Source: Lysobacteraceae bacterium NML91-0213
GTDB taxonomy: Bacteria > Pseudomonadota > Gammaproteobacteria > Xanthomonadales > Xanthomonadaceae
Length of the DNA stretch: 64,000 nt
Assembly: GCA_002798175.1 (NCBI GenBank)
Contig: NWQL01000001.1
Span: 474,965 to 538,964, forward strand
Reading direction: 5' to 3'
The translations under genes were made by a program, and so were the position numbers. The notes beneath the pieces were generated by a model. It searched no databases. It was not told where the DNA came from and saw nothing but the letters and a program-made list of their open reading frames with translations. Position 1 is the stretch's first letter. Each line of letters opens with the position of its first letter. Shown piece after piece: positions 17,027 through 26,638 of this stretch.

Positions 17027-18052
17027 ATGGCCCTTGGACGCGCAGGGATGCTCGCCGCGTTGCTGGCGATGGGCGTCGCATCCGGATCCGCCGCCGCCGA
17101 TCTCCAGCCTCCGGCCCCGGCGGTGGCGGCCGCCGAGCGGGTCGTGGACCTGGAGACCCTGGTGGTGTCGGGGGTGCAGCCCGGCCCGGGCCTGTGGAAG
17201 GTCTCGCGCGGTGACAACGCGCTCTACATCCTCGGCACGGTGTCGCCGTTGCCACGACGCATGGCCTGGGAATCCGCCGAAGTCGAGGCGGTAGTGGCGC
17301 GCTCGCAGGCGGTGATCGCGCCGCCGATGGTTTCCGTGGGGTCCGACATCGGTTTCTTCCGCGGCATCACGCTGATGCCGGCCGCGCTGCGGGCGCGCAA
17401 CAACCCGGGCGGGCGCCAGCTGCGCGACATGGTGACGCCGGACCTCTACGCGCGCTGGGAAGTGCTCAAGGCGCGTTACATCGGTCGCGACCGTGGCGTC
17501 GAGCGCCGGCGTCCGTTGCTGGCTGCGCAGGAACTGTACGAGGCGGCGCTGCGCCGCTCGGGCCTGCGCATGAGCGGGGTGATCTGGCCGGTGGTCACCG
17601 CGGCGGCGAAGTCGTCCGGCGTACCGGTGACCGAAACCACGGTGCGCGTGCCGATCGACGATCCCCGGCGGGTCCTGCAGGAGCTCGGCAGCAGCGACCT
17701 GGCTGACCGCCAGTGCTTCGAGGGCACCATGGCGCGCATCGAGACCGACCTCGACAACATGCGGTCACGCGCGAATGCATGGGCGACGGGCGACATCGGG
17801 ATGCTCGCCGCCCTTCCGTACCAGAACCACTACACCGCGTGCATGGACGCGCTGACCGGCAGCGCGCTGGCGAAACGGCTCGGGCTCGACGACCTGCAGC
17901 AGCGGGCGGAGCAGGCCTGGCTCGACAACGTGGAGCAGGCGCTGGCGCGGCACCCGACGAGCTTCAGCATGCTCTCGATGCACCAGCTGCTGGGCGAGGG
18001 CGGGATGCTGGAACGGCTGGCGGCGAAGGGGTATGTGGTCGAGTCACCCTGA
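17027..18052 (+). CDS. TraB/GumN family protein
   Basis: 341 residues from the ATG at 17027, which has GGAG 6 nt upstream; an ATG at 17012 is less well placed. An N-terminal signal sequence (ALGRAGMLAALLAMGVASGSAAA) suggests export to the periplasm. The core begins with LYILGTVSPLPRRMAWES near residue 65, the place of the family's GT[IV]H signature; here the histidine is replaced by S, so the family's presumed metal-binding activity may be altered. GumN-type proteins are common in xanthomonads and their function is uncertain. It is the first chromosomal gene beyond the prophage. Confidence 0.7.
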   Translation: MALGRAGMLAALLAMGVASGSAAADLQPPAPAVAAAERVVDLETLVVSGVQPGPGLWKVSRGDNALYILGTVSPLPRRMAWESAEVEAVVARSQAVIAPPMVSVGSDIGFFRGITLMPAALRARNNPGGRQLRDMVTPDLYARWEVLKARYIGRDRGVERRRPLLAAQELYEAALRRSGLRMSGVIWPVVTAAAKSSGVPVTETTVRVPIDDPRRVLQELGSSDLADRQCFEGTMARIETDLDNMRSRANAWATGDIGMLAALPYQNHYTACMDALTGSALAKRLGLDDLQQRAEQAWLDNVEQALARHPTSFSMLSMHQLLGEGGMLERLAAKGYVVESP

Positions 18053-18151
18053 GCAGGGGGCGCGGACGGTGGACCGATCCGGCGCGGGCAGCTTGCACCT
18101 GCTTCACGGCCCGGCTGGGAGGATGATCGCGTGTCCTTCCAGGAGTCCGCC

Positions 18152-18496
18152 ATGGTGATGCCGACAGGTCGAGAAGTGCCGCCCTCGCCGCAGGAAGATC
18201 CCGACGATGGCAGGCCGCCGCTGCGGGCTCCGGCGGACGAGAGCGAGGGCGCCATCCGCGAGCCCGGACAGGACGCCGACGTCAGGGTCGGGAAGGCCCC
18301 CCCCTACAGGCACGACCTGCCGGAGCGCGCCGACCCGCGCCCGGAGTCGGACGCCAGCCTCAACCACGACGGGGCGCAGGGCGTGCACGACCGCAGTGCT
18401 TCGAAGGGCGACGAGTTCGGGCGCGAGAACAACAGCAGCGCCGAGGGCAACGACCCCAGCCTGACCAGCGGTCCGACCCGCGAGCGAAAGATCTGA
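18152..18496 (+). CDS. Hypothetical hydrophilic protein
   Basis: 114 residues; AGGAG at 18141-18145 lies 6 nt before the ATG at 18152, which is preferred over a GTG at 18131. The composition is extreme: rich in D, E, P, R and G with almost no hydrophobic residues, so it is predicted to be disordered throughout. There is no signal peptide and no membrane segment. Such proteins in this lineage are sometimes stress-related, but nothing in the sequence says so. The 117 bp after it up to dxs hold no gene. Confidence 0.5.
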   Translation: MVMPTGREVPPSPQEDPDDGRPPLRAPADESEGAIREPGQDADVRVGKAPPYRHDLPERADPRPESDASLNHDGAQGVHDRSASKGDEFGRENNSSAEGNDPSLTSGPTRERKI

Positions 18497-18613
18497 GGCC
18501 GGCGCGCCGGGGGACATTCGCCACGGCGCAGTCGTCCGAAGGTCGGCAGAAACGCGCCCCGATCTTCGGTGCAGCCTCTCCCGCCCGTGCCATGCCGCAC
18601 AGGCGGGCGTCGG

Positions 18614-20527
18614 TCAGCCGCCGACAGCCGCGACAGGCGCCGCCTGATTCGCCTTGAGGTCCGGCCAGCGGCCCAGCACGACTGTCCGGATTCCATCGAC
18701 ATCGAGACCCGCCTCGGCCAGGAGTTGTTCGCGGCTGGCATGGTGCTGGAACGCGTCCGGCAGGCCGAGGTGCAGGACCGGCAGCGCGATGCCCTCCGCG
18801 TTGAGCAGTTCCGCCACGCCGGATCCGGCGCCGCCCATCACCACGTTGTCCTCGAGAGTGACGAAGCCTTCGTGGTCGCGCGCGAGCGATAGCAGCAGTT
18901 CGCGATCCAGCGGTTTCACGAAGCGCATGTTCACCACGGTAAGCCCGAGTTCGCGGCCCACCGCTTCCGCGGCCGGCAGCAATGCGCCGAACGCGAGCAG
19001 TGCCACGCGTGCACCCCGCGTGCGCAGCTCGGCCTTGCCGAGCGGCAGGGTCTCCAGCTCGCTGCCCGCGGCGATGCCGGTGCCGCTGCCGCGCGGATAG
19101 CGCACCGCGGCCGGGCCCTCATGGCGCAGGCCGGTGGTCAGCATCTGCCGGCACTCGCGCTCGTCCGACGGCGCCATCACCACCATGTTCGGCACGCAGC
19201 GCAGGAAGCTCAGGTCGAGGTTGCCGGCGTGGGTGGCGCCATCCGGGCCGACCACGCCGCCGCGGTCGATCGCGAACAGCACGTCGAGTTCCTGCAGGGC
19301 CACGTCGTGCACGAGCTGGTCGTAGCCGCGCTGCAGGAAGGTGGAGTAGATCGCCACCACCGGCTTGGCGCGTTCCACCGCCATGCCCGCGGCCAGCGTC
19401 ACCGCGTGCTGCTCGGCGATGGCCACGTCGAAGTAGCGTTCGGGATACTCGCGGCTGAAACGCACCAGGCCGGAGCCCTCGCGCATCGCCGGGGTGATGC
19501 CCATGAGCTTCGGCTCCGCGGCGGCGGCGTCGCACAGCCAGTCGGAGAACACGTCGGTGTAGGTGGGCTTCGACGCGCCGCCCTTGGGCACCAGGCCCTG
19601 GCTTGGATCGAACGGCGACACCGCGTGATAGCCGATCTGGTCGCCTTCGGCGAGCTCGTAGCCCTTGCCCTTGGTGGTGATCACGTGCAGCAGCTGCGGA
19701 CCCTTCAGGCCCTTGAGCGTCTTCAGCGCGGCAACCAGCTCCTCGACGTCATTGCCGTCGATCGGGCCGGTGTAATGGAAGCCCATTTCCTCGAACAGCG
19801 TGGAGGGCACGAACATGCCCTTCCAGTGCTCTTCCCAGCGGCGCACGAACTTCGCCGGTGGGCTGTTCTTGTCGCCCAGCAGCTTCTTGCCGCCCTCGCG
19901 CAGGGTGTTGAGCGCCTTGTTGCCGGTGAGCCGGCCGAGCATGCGGGTGAGCCCGCCGACGTTCTCGGAAATCGACATCCGGTTGTCGTTGAGGATCACC
20001 AGCAGGTCGGGCTCGGGCTCCATGCCGCCGGCGTGGTTGAGCGCCTCGTAGGCCATGCCCGCGGTCATCGCGCCGTCGCCGATCACCGCCACCACGCGGC
20101 GGTCGTTGCCGGCCCGCGCGTTGGCGATCGCCATGCCCAGGGCCGCGGAAATGGAGGTGCTGGAATGGCCGACGCCGAAGGTGTCGTATTCGCTCTCGTC
20201 GCGCTTGGGGAACGGCGCCACGCCATCCTTCTGCTTGACGGTGTGGATGCGGTCGCGGCGGCCGGTCAGGATCTTGTGCGGATAGCACTGGTGGCCGACA
20301 TCCCAGACGATGCGGTCGTGGGGCGTGTCGTAGAGGTAATGCAGCGCGGTGGTCAGCTCGATCACCCCGAGGCCGGCGCCGAAGTGGCCGCCACTGCGGC
20401 CAACCGATTCGATCAGGTAGGCGCGCAGTTCGTCGGCGATGGCGGGCAGTTCGGCCTCGTCGAAGCGACGCAGGTCGGCGGGGGAATCGATGCGGGACAG
20501 GCGCGGATAGCGCGTTGGATCAGTCAT
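18614..20527 (-). CDS. dxs: 1-deoxy-D-xylulose-5-phosphate synthase
   Basis: 637 residues, the normal length for DXS. It condenses pyruvate and glyceraldehyde 3-phosphate with loss of CO2, the first step of the methylerythritol phosphate route to isoprenoids, in the cytoplasm. Visible marks: a substrate-site histidine in [10 protein letters not shown], the thiamine diphosphate motif [18 protein letters not shown] (GDG followed by N), and the catalytic glutamate region [13 protein letters not shown]. The transketolase pyrimidine-binding and C-terminal domains are complete. It is monocistronic in appearance; a gene with a winged-helix-like end lies upstream in the same direction, 64 bp away, with a G/C-rich hairpin between. 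Confidence 0.95.
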   Translation of the reverse strand: MTDPTRYPRLSRIDSPADLRRFDEAELPAIADELRAYLIESVGRSGGHFGAGLGVIELTTALHYLYDTPHDRIVWDVGHQCYPHKILTGRRDRIHTVKQKDGVAPFPKRDESEYDTFGVGHSSTSISAALGMAIANARAGNDRRVVAVIGDGAMTAGMAYEALNHAGGMEPEPDLLVILNDNRMSISENVGGLTRMLGRLTGNKALNTLREGGKKLLGDKNSPPAKFVRRWEEHWKGMFVPSTLFEEMGFHYTGPIDGNDVEELVAALKTLKGLKGPQLLHVITTKGKGYELAEGDQIGYHAVSPFDPSQGLVPKGGASKPTYTDVFSDWLCDAAAAEPKLMGITPAMREGSGLVRFSREYPERYFDVAIAEQHAVTLAAGMAVERAKPVVAIYSTFLQRGYDQLVHDVALQELDVLFAIDRGGVVGPDGATHAGNLDLSFLRCVPNMVVMAPSDERECRQMLTTGLRHEGPAAVRYPRGSGTGIAAGSELETLPLGKAELRTRGARVALLAFGALLPAAEAVGRELGLTVVNMRFVKPLDRELLLSLARDHEGFVTLEDNVVMGGAGSGVAELLNAEGIALPVLHLGLPDAFQHHASREQLLAEAGLDVDGIRTVVLGRWPDLKANQAAPVAAVGG

Positions 20528-20591
20528 CGCGACATTGTCCTCCCCCCCGCAGTGGGGGGCAAGGAAGCCGGGGTCGCGACGGCTGCCCGCG

Positions 20592-21761
20592 CTACTTGCG
20601 GATGAAGCGACTGAACAGGCCCTGGCGGGGCGGTGGCGCCACTTCGGGCTGCGGTTCCACCCATGGTTCGGCGAAGCCGGTGGCCAGGTTGGCGTTCACG
20701 AAATCGGTCACTTCAGGCAGTGGTGTGCCGCTGGCCTCGGCGATCTCGGCGAGCGTCGCCGGGCCCTTCATCATCGCGGTGGCGATGCGGAAGTGACGCG
20801 GGAACTCGCGCTCGGTCTGCGGCCACTTCAGCAGCTGGTAGCGCCCGTCCGGGTCGGATCCCGGCAGCAGCCTGCCATCGCCGGCCAGCAGGCCGCCGTA
20901 CCAGGTCAGGCGCGACAGGGGACGTGCCTCGCTGCCCGCGGTTCCGGCATTCCATGCGGCATCGTCGACAGGCTCGAACGCGTCGCGCTCGAGCGGCATC
21001 GCAAAGCAGGCGTCGAGCGGCTTCAGCTGAGCCGGTCCGACATAGGTCTGTGCATCGGCATCGATCCACAGCGCCGGGCTGCCCGTGCACTGCAGCCGCA
21101 CGCGCCCGCGCAGTTCATGGCCCAGCAGCCAGTCGAACAGGCCGCGCTCGCGCGGCGCCTCCACCGCGGGCTCCAGGCGTGCGGCGACGGGTGTCGGAGC
21201 GGGTTCCGGAGCCTCCGGGACGGGCGGCAGGGATCCCGAAGCGGCGACCGGGGCTGCGGCGGACGCGTGCGCGTCGTCCGCGGCGGGTGCTGGTTCCGGA
21301 ACCTGCACCGGCACCGCCGGGGGCACGGATGGCACGGTCGGCACGCCGCCCGGCTCCACGGCTGGCATTGCAGCCACGGCCGGTGCGGCAGTTGCCGCAT
21401 CGACACCGCTACGGCCTGCCGGCACCGACTCGGCAAGCGCCGCCAGGTCCACTCCTGCATGCGCGGCGACCTCGCGCAGCATGCTGATCATCGCCACCGT
21501 GTCGAATGGACGGCCGAGGCGGAAATCCGCCTGCGTGCGTGGTGCCGAGGTCAGGCCGATGACCTGCTTGCCGGCGGCGTGCAGGCGCAGCCAGCCCATC
21601 GGCCCGTACATGCTGTCCATGTCGATGACGACGTAGTCGGCGGCGGTCTCGTCGAGCAGCTGGAAGTGCCCCTGCAGTTCGCTGTTGGCGGCATCGAATG
21701 CCGCGCGCAGCGCCGTCTCGGTCGCCTTGTCCATGCTGGTCAGGCCAACGGTCAATGCCAT
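20592..21761 (-). CDS. Hypothetical protein with receiver-like N-terminus and proline/alanine linker
   Basis: 389 residues. Residues 1-110 look like a receiver-type alpha/beta domain: a TVGLTS strand, [12 protein letters not shown] where a phosphorylation-type Asp would sit, [10 protein letters not shown], then [13 protein letters not shown]. Residues about 125-215 are a low-complexity P/A/V linker. The end (residues 260-389) contains [36 protein letters not shown], which reads as a small winged helix. This resembles a lineage-specific regulator, though no partner kinase lies nearby. Not identified; described from its layout only. Confidence 0.6.
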   Translation of the reverse strand: MALTVGLTSMDKATETALRAAFDAANSELQGHFQLLDETAADYVVIDMDSMYGPMGWLRLHAAGKQVIGLTSAPRTQADFRLGRPFDTVAMISMLREVAAHAGVDLAALAESVPAGRSGVDAATAAPAVAAMPAVEPGGVPTVPSVPPAVPVQVPEPAPAADDAHASAAAPVAASGSLPPVPEAPEPAPTPVAARLEPAVEAPRERGLFDWLLGHELRGRVRLQCTGSPALWIDADAQTYVGPAQLKPLDACFAMPLERDAFEPVDDAAWNAGTAGSEARPLSRLTWYGGLLAGDGRLLPGSDPDGRYQLLKWPQTEREFPRHFRIATAMMKGPATLAEIAEASGTPLPEVTDFVNANLATGFAEPWVEPQPEVAPPPRQGLFSRFIRK

Positions 21762-21812
21762 GGAAGTCCGCCCCTGTCGAATGGTCGCGAGTGTACCGCG
21801 AGCCGTGCCGTT

Positions 21813-21907
21813 GGCGGGCCGGGCATCCGCGCCGTGCGCGGCGTCAGCTGTCGCGGGCGTGCTTGCGCGGCAGGTGGTTGCGCAGGAACGCCATCTGGTC
21901 GGCGAGG
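21813..21907. repeat. 95-bp direct repeat, distal copy (duplicated end of the HNH gene)
   Basis: This stretch repeats 21969-22063 base for base with an offset of 156 bp. The proximal copy contains the last 21 codons and stop of the HNH gene plus downstream sequence; this copy is detached from any reading frame, so it is a decayed duplicate. A further mismatch-containing match extends a few bases to the left. Confidence 0.85.
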
Positions 21908-21923
21908 GTGAGGCGGTCCGCTT

Positions 21924-21946
21924 GCGAGCGTCCGGGGGACGCTCGC
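21924..21946. terminator. Hairpin between the two repeat copies
   Basis: A perfect 10-bp stem (GCGAGCGTCC and GGACGCTCGC) around GGG lies in the 61-bp spacer between the direct repeats, on the downstream side of the HNH gene. There is no T run, so it is a possible terminator or a REP-like element rather than a classical intrinsic terminator. Confidence 0.4.
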
Positions 21947-21968
21947 GGGCCGGCGAACGCCCGCCGTC

Positions 21969-22063
21969 GGCGGGCCGGGCATCCGCGCCGTGCGCGGCGT
22001 CAGCTGTCGCGGGCGTGCTTGCGCGGCAGGTGGTTGCGCAGGAACGCCATCTGGTCGGCGAGG
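21969..22063. repeat. 95-bp direct repeat, proximal copy within the HNH gene end
   Basis: Identical to 21813-21907. It spans the stop codon and last codons of the HNH gene and 31 bp beyond the stop, so a tandem duplication of a roughly 156-bp unit (95 bp plus spacer) occurred at the gene's 3' end. Confidence 0.85.
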
Positions 22064-22584
22064 ATGTTGCGGTTCGACAGGATCAGGTGTTCGATCCAGC
22101 TCGGCCGGTAGGGCACGGCGATCAACGGCATGCCGGCCTGCGCGGGCGTGCGGCCGCCCTTGCGCGAGTTGCAGGGGAAGCAGGCGCTGACCACGTTTTC
22201 CCAGACGTCGCGCCCGCCCTGCGACAGCGGCTTGACGTGGTCGCGGGTGAGTACCGGCCGGTTGAAGCCCTGCCCGCAGTACAGGCACAGGTGCTGGTCG
22301 CGCGCGAACAGCGCGGTGTTGGTCAGGGTGGGAGTGGGGTCGAGCGCCTTGGTGCGCGCCTGGCCCCGCGCGGCGATGATCGGGTGCAGGTCGAGTACGC
22401 TGCGCTCGCCGCTGCGGCGGTTGGTGCCGCCGTGCACCTGCAGGCAGGGGTCGCCCAGCGTCCACGCCACCGCGTCGCGCGCGTACAGGCAGGCAGCGTC
22501 CTGCCAGCTCATCCAGTCGAGCACGCGTCCATGGGCATCGAGTGACAACAGGCGGACGCGGTCGAGCCGTGCGATGGACGGCAT
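22000..22584 (-). CDS. HNH endonuclease family protein
   Basis: 194 residues from the ATG at 22584; an in-frame ATG at 22668 would add 28 residues that look unconserved, and neither start has a good ribosome site. The zinc-binding HNH module is clear: CLYCGQGFN, then LTRDHVKPLSQGG with the catalytic DH, WENVVSACFPCNSRKGG closing the CxxC pair. Such stand-alone HNH proteins are widespread in this group; the biological substrate is unknown. The C-terminus lies in the 95-bp duplicated segment. No phage or intron context surrounds it here. Confidence 0.8.
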   Translation of the reverse strand: MPSIARLDRVRLLSLDAHGRVLDWMSWQDAACLYARDAVAWTLGDPCLQVHGGTNRRSGERSVLDLHPIIAARGQARTKALDPTPTLTNTALFARDQHLCLYCGQGFNRPVLTRDHVKPLSQGGRDVWENVVSACFPCNSRKGGRTPAQAGMPLIAVPYRPSWIEHLILSNRNILADQMAFLRNHLPRKHARDS

Positions 22585-22745
22585 GGTGCACGGGTCGGAA
22601 GGTGACGCGGACGACGCCGGCCACTGGCCGGGGTGGATCAAACGGAGCGGTGCTCTGTCGTCCCTCATCGGGAAAACAGCTTATACCCGATGGATGACCG
22701 ATTGGATACGCCGGCACCCCGGCTGGGGGCGCGGGCGCCGAAGAT

Positions 22746-24530
22746 TCAGAACGCCTGGTCGGGGAGTGCCATCAGGGTGTCCGCGCCGGCTTCGATCGCG
22801 GCGCGATGGGCGCGTGTGCGCGGCAGGATCCGCGCGAAGTAGAAACGCGCAGTGGCCCGCTTGGCGGTCTTGAACGCGTCCGGCTGGGCGGAGGCCTCCG
22901 CCGCCGCGACGCTGCGCGCCCACCAGTAGGCCAGTGCGACATAGCCCGAATAGAACAGGTAGTCGACACTGGCCGCGCCGATCTCGTCGGGATCGGCCTG
23001 CGCGCGGCCGGCGATGTCGCCGCTGAGCGCCGCCCAGTCCTGCGCCTGCACGCGCAGTGGCGCGATGAACTCCTGCAGCGCCGGGTCGTCGGCATGCGAG
23101 CGGCAGAACAATTCGATCATCCCCAGGAACGCGCGCAGCCCTTCGCCCTGCAGCTGCAGCAGCTTGCGGCCGACGAGATCCAGCGCCTGGATACCGGTGG
23201 TGCCCTCGTAGAGGGTGGTGATGCGGGCATCGCGCGCCAGCTGCTCCATGCCGTGTTCGCGGATATAGCCGTGCCCGCCGAAGCACTGCAGCGCGTGGTA
23301 GGTGCATTCGACGCCCCATTCGGTCAGGCAGGCCTTGACGATCGGGGTGAGGAAGTCGACCAGCGCGGCCGCTTCCCTGCGTTCGGCCTCGTCCTGCGCA
23401 GCGGCCATGACATCCACCAGCGAGACCGCGTGGTAGCCGAGCAGGCGGCCGCCTTCGACCAGCGCACGGCAGGTCAGCAACATGCGGCGGACATCGGGCT
23501 GCACGACGATCGGGTCGGCGGCCTTGTCCGGATAACGCGCGCCACCCGGTGCGCGGGACTGCAGGCGCTCGCGGGCATAGCGGCTGGCGTTCTGGAGCGC
23601 ACGGTCCGACAACCCCAGCCCCTGCAGGCCGACTGCAAGGCGCGCGGTGTTCATCATGGTGAACATCGCCATCAGTCCGCGGTTCGGCTCTCCGACCAGG
23701 TAGCCCTCGGCATCGTCGAAGTTGATCACGCAGGTCGCCGAGCCGTGGATGCCCATCTTGTGTTCGATGGCACCGCAGCGCACCGCGTTGCGCTCGCCCA
23801 TGCGCCCATCGCGCGCAACGCGCATCTTCGGCACCACGAACAGCGAGATGCCACGGCTGCCCGCCGGCGCATCGGGCAGTTTCGCCAGCACGAGATGCAC
23901 GATGTTCTCGGTCATGTCGTGCTCGCCGGCGGTGATGAAGATCTTGGTGCCGCTGATCCCGTAGCTGCCATCCTCGCGCGGGACCGCACGCGTGCGGATC
24001 AGCCCGAGATCGGTGCCGCAGTGCGCCTCGGTCAGGCACATCGTGCCGGTCCAGCGGCCGTCCACCAGCGGTTTCAGGAACACCTCGCGCTGCCAGTCCT
24101 CGCCGTGGTGCAGCAGGGCCTCGGTGGCGCCGTGCGAGAGGAGCGGGAAGTTGCCCCAGGCGAGGTTGGCGGCATCGATCATCTCCTTGACCGGAACGCC
24201 GAGGAGATGGGGCAGGCCCTGGCCACCGTAGGCGGGATCGGCGGTCAGTGCGGGCCAGCCACCCTCGACGTATTGCGCGTAGGCCTCGCGGAAGCCCGGC
24301 GGGGTGGCGACCTCGCCGGTCGCCCTGTCGTAGCTGCAGCCGATCTCGTCGCCGACGCGGTTGAGCGGTGCCAGCACGGCGGCGGTGAAGCGCGCGCCCT
24401 CCTCGAGCACCGCGTCGACGATGTCGCGGGTTGCGTCGGTGAAGCCCAGTCGAGCCAGCAACGCCTCGGCACCGAGCACGTCATGGAGGGCGAAGCGGAT
24501 ATCGGTCAGGGGCGGCTGGTACTGGCTCAT
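22746..24530 (-). CDS. Acyl-CoA dehydrogenase (FadE/DmdC-like)
   Basis: 594 residues, the longer acyl-CoA dehydrogenase type with an extra C-terminal domain. It oxidises acyl-CoA thioesters to trans-2-enoyl-CoA with FAD, in fatty-acid or branched-acid breakdown. Seen: N-terminal helical domain, the FAD segment TGTMCLTEAHCGTDLG near residue 160, the ITAGEHDM segment, and the region YEGTTGIQALDLVGRKLL near residue 440 with the catalytic glutamate. The RALQNASRYARERLQ segment is typical of the family. It resembles the 3-methylmercaptopropionyl-CoA dehydrogenase branch, but the substrate cannot be told. A lipoprotein gene follows upstream in the same direction. Confidence 0.85.
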   Translation of the reverse strand: MSQYQPPLTDIRFALHDVLGAEALLARLGFTDATRDIVDAVLEEGARFTAAVLAPLNRVGDEIGCSYDRATGEVATPPGFREAYAQYVEGGWPALTADPAYGGQGLPHLLGVPVKEMIDAANLAWGNFPLLSHGATEALLHHGEDWQREVFLKPLVDGRWTGTMCLTEAHCGTDLGLIRTRAVPREDGSYGISGTKIFITAGEHDMTENIVHLVLAKLPDAPAGSRGISLFVVPKMRVARDGRMGERNAVRCGAIEHKMGIHGSATCVINFDDAEGYLVGEPNRGLMAMFTMMNTARLAVGLQGLGLSDRALQNASRYARERLQSRAPGGARYPDKAADPIVVQPDVRRMLLTCRALVEGGRLLGYHAVSLVDVMAAAQDEAERREAAALVDFLTPIVKACLTEWGVECTYHALQCFGGHGYIREHGMEQLARDARITTLYEGTTGIQALDLVGRKLLQLQGEGLRAFLGMIELFCRSHADDPALQEFIAPLRVQAQDWAALSGDIAGRAQADPDEIGAASVDYLFYSGYVALAYWWARSVAAAEASAQPDAFKTAKRATARFYFARILPRTRAHRAAIEAGADTLMALPDQAF

Positions 24531-24564
24531 GGGGAACTCGTCAGGAAAGAGGGGAGGCCGGGCC

Positions 24565-25035
24565 TCAGCGCAGCACGCCGGGCAGGCCGGGTGCCGGGGT
24601 CAACGCGCCCGGGCGGCGCACGCGGTATTCGCGGGCACTGCCGCGGTCGGCAGGTGCCGCGGTGATGGTGCCTTCCAGCACGTAGGACACACCCCGTCCG
24701 GACGCAAGCGCGTCGGCGATCGCCAGGCGTGCCTGCGCCGACGGCACCAGCGCAAGCATCGTGATGTCGACGCTCTCGCCGCCGATCTGCAGGGCGGGTG
24801 ACGCCTGCAGCGTGCCGGCGGTGGCGTCGGCCACGGCGAGGTCGAGACGCACCGCGTCGAAGCGCATCGGGATGCTGCTGTAGTTCTGCAGGCGCAGCTC
24901 GATCGACCAGTTGCCGTCCTCGCCGACGGTGAGCTGCTGGATGCTGGCGGTGGGTTCGGAGATGCGTCGCACCTGGCCACCGCCACAGGCGGCGAGGAAC
25001 AGCAGGCAGGCGGACAGTACGAACAGGCGCTTCAT
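24565..25035 (-). CDS. LEA14-like (water-stress/hypersensitive response domain) lipoprotein
   Basis: 156 residues. The start at 25035 is chosen because it gives a short signal sequence ending in the lipobox LFLAAC, so the protein is lipid-anchored; a GGAG motif lies about 9 nt upstream. After the cysteine, the fold pattern fits LEA14 domains: ISELTA-like first strand, WSIELRLQNYSSIPMRFDAVRLDLAV in the middle, then SVDITMLALVPSAQARLAIADAL. These domains are beta-sandwiches of unclear function in bacteria. It is read toward the acyl-CoA dehydrogenase with a 34-bp gap. Confidence 0.7.
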   Translation of the reverse strand: MKRLFVLSACLLFLAACGGGQVRRISEPTASIQQLTVGEDGNWSIELRLQNYSSIPMRFDAVRLDLAVADATAGTLQASPALQIGGESVDITMLALVPSAQARLAIADALASGRGVSYVLEGTITAAPADRGSAREYRVRRPGALTPAPGLPGVLR

Positions 25036-25090
25036 GCCGGACTCCGGGAGATACCGTCCCGGATGGTAGCAAGCACCGCGCCGCGGCCGC

Positions 25091-26638
25091 TCAGGCCGCG
25101 GTGGAGACCTGCAGACGCAGCCCGAGTGCGTGCAGCTCGCCTTCCTCGCCATCCAGATCCGCGCGCAGCAGCGGGCGCGCGTCCAGCCAGTCGCGGTCGA
25201 GGGTGATGGTGAGCGTGTCGCCGGCGGCCACCGCGTCCAGGCGCGGCATGCTGTGTTTTTCGTGGCCGCGGTGCAGCAGCACCGAGACCCGCAGCAGCAG
25301 GCTCAGCCTGCGCGCGGAAGCAAGCAGGCGGTCGGGCAGGGCGTCGAACGCCGTGCGCGGGACCTTGCGCCGGTGGCTGCGCACCATCGCGGCGAGAAAC
25401 TGCTGCTCCTGGCGCGAGAAACCGGCGATGTCGGAATGCTCGATCACGTAGGCACCGTGTACGTGGTAACCGCTGTGCGCGATGGTCAGCCCCAGCTCGT
25501 GCAGGCGCGCGGCCCAGCCCAGCATCAGCAGGTCGTCGCCGGTCAATGCCCAGTCGCGTGCCACCTGGTGGAACAGCCGCACCGCGGTCTGCTCCACGCG
25601 GGAGGCCTGCGCGGTGTCGATGCCGTAGCGCTGCATGATGTTGCGGATCGAGAACTCGCGCGGATCGTCGTCGCCGCCGCGGCCCAGCATGTCGAACAGC
25701 ACGCCTTCGCGCATTGCCGCCTTGCTCACCGCCATGCGCGTCAGCCCGAGGCTGTTGAACGCCGCCTCGAGCACCAGCAGGCCGCCGGCGATGATCGGGC
25801 GGCGGTCGTCCGACAGGCCGGGCAGCTCGATCTGGTCGATGTGCGAGGCCTGCAGCAGGCGGTCGCGCAGCGGCGGCAGCGCATCGGCCAGCACCGCACC
25901 CTTGGTGAGCTTCATCGCGGCGCAGAGTTCGCCGATCGCCTTGTTGGTGCCCGACGCCCCCAGCGCCTCGTGCCAGCCGAGCGCGCGGTAGGCATTGGCG
26001 AACTGCTGGAACTCGGCCTCGATCTCGGTCAGCGCATCGCGCCAGCGCCGCCGCGACAGCCGGCCATTGGGGAAGAAGCGCTGGGTGCTGGAGATGCAAC
26101 CCACCTGCAGGCTTTCGCGCTCGAGGGTCTCGAAGCCTTCGCCGATGATGAACTCCGTCGAGCCGCCGCCGATGTCGATCACCAGCCGCCGGTGACCGGG
26201 CTTGGGCGGTTGCGCATGGGCGACGCCGAGGTAGATCAGGCGGGCCTCCTCGCGACCGGAGACCACCTCGATCGCATGTCCGAGCGCGGCTTCGGCCGGC
26301 ACCAGGAACGCATGCGGCGCGGCCAGCCGGCGCACCGCGTTGGTCGCCAGTGCGCGCACCCGGGTCGGCGGGATGTCGCGGATGCGCTGGCCGAAGCGCG
26401 ACAGGCAATCGAGCGCGCGCTGGCGTACGTCCGCACGCAGGCCGCCCTTGCCGTCGAGACCCTCGCCCATGCGCACGGTTTCGCGCAGGCGGTCGACGAT
26501 GCGCAGCTGGCCCATCGTGTAGCGCGCCACCACCATGTGGTAACTGTTGGACCCGAGGTCGATCGCCGCCAGCATGTCGCCGTCGGCCAGCGGCGGGGTC
26601 ATCGTTTCGGCCAGGGCGAGCGTCTGGGCTGGGCTCAT
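25091..26638 (-). CDS. ppx: Exopolyphosphatase
   Basis: 515 residues from the ATG at 26638; the same frame is open much further upstream but the sequence there overlaps ppk1 and is not coding in this frame. Ppx releases phosphate from polyphosphate chain ends. The actin-like fold is marked by AAIDLGSNSYHMVVARY at residue 25 (phosphate 1 loop), the VIDIGGGSTEFI loop near 155 with the catalytic acidic residue upstream, and the conserved GASGTNKA section. The C-terminal part has an HD-type helical domain (ARLHELGLTIAHSGYHVHGAYVIEHSD) as in the longer Ppx/GppA group. It lies downstream of ppk1 in the same direction. Confidence 0.9.
   Translation of the reverse strand: MSPAQTLALAETMTPPLADGDMLAAIDLGSNSYHMVVARYTMGQLRIVDRLRETVRMGEGLDGKGGLRADVRQRALDCLSRFGQRIRDIPPTRVRALATNAVRRLAAPHAFLVPAEAALGHAIEVVSGREEARLIYLGVAHAQPPKPGHRRLVIDIGGGSTEFIIGEGFETLERESLQVGCISSTQRFFPNGRLSRRRWRDALTEIEAEFQQFANAYRALGWHEALGASGTNKAIGELCAAMKLTKGAVLADALPPLRDRLLQASHIDQIELPGLSDDRRPIIAGGLLVLEAAFNSLGLTRMAVSKAAMREGVLFDMLGRGGDDDPREFSIRNIMQRYGIDTAQASRVEQTAVRLFHQVARDWALTGDDLLMLGWAARLHELGLTIAHSGYHVHGAYVIEHSDIAGFSRQEQQFLAAMVRSHRRKVPRTAFDALPDRLLASARRLSLLLRVSVLLHRGHEKHSMPRLDAVAAGDTLTITLDRDWLDARPLLRADLDGEEGELHALGLRLQVSTAA

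Noticed and set aside
19121..20605. Open frame of 494 codons antisense to dxs
   Set aside because: It lies on the opposite strand of a full-length, motif-complete DXS; high-GC genes routinely leave such antisense frames. The translation has no recognisable domain.
22806..24665. Open frame of 619 codons antisense to the acyl-CoA dehydrogenase
   Set aside because: Same reason: complete antisense coverage of a conserved gene, with histidine- and arginine-rich low-complexity translation.
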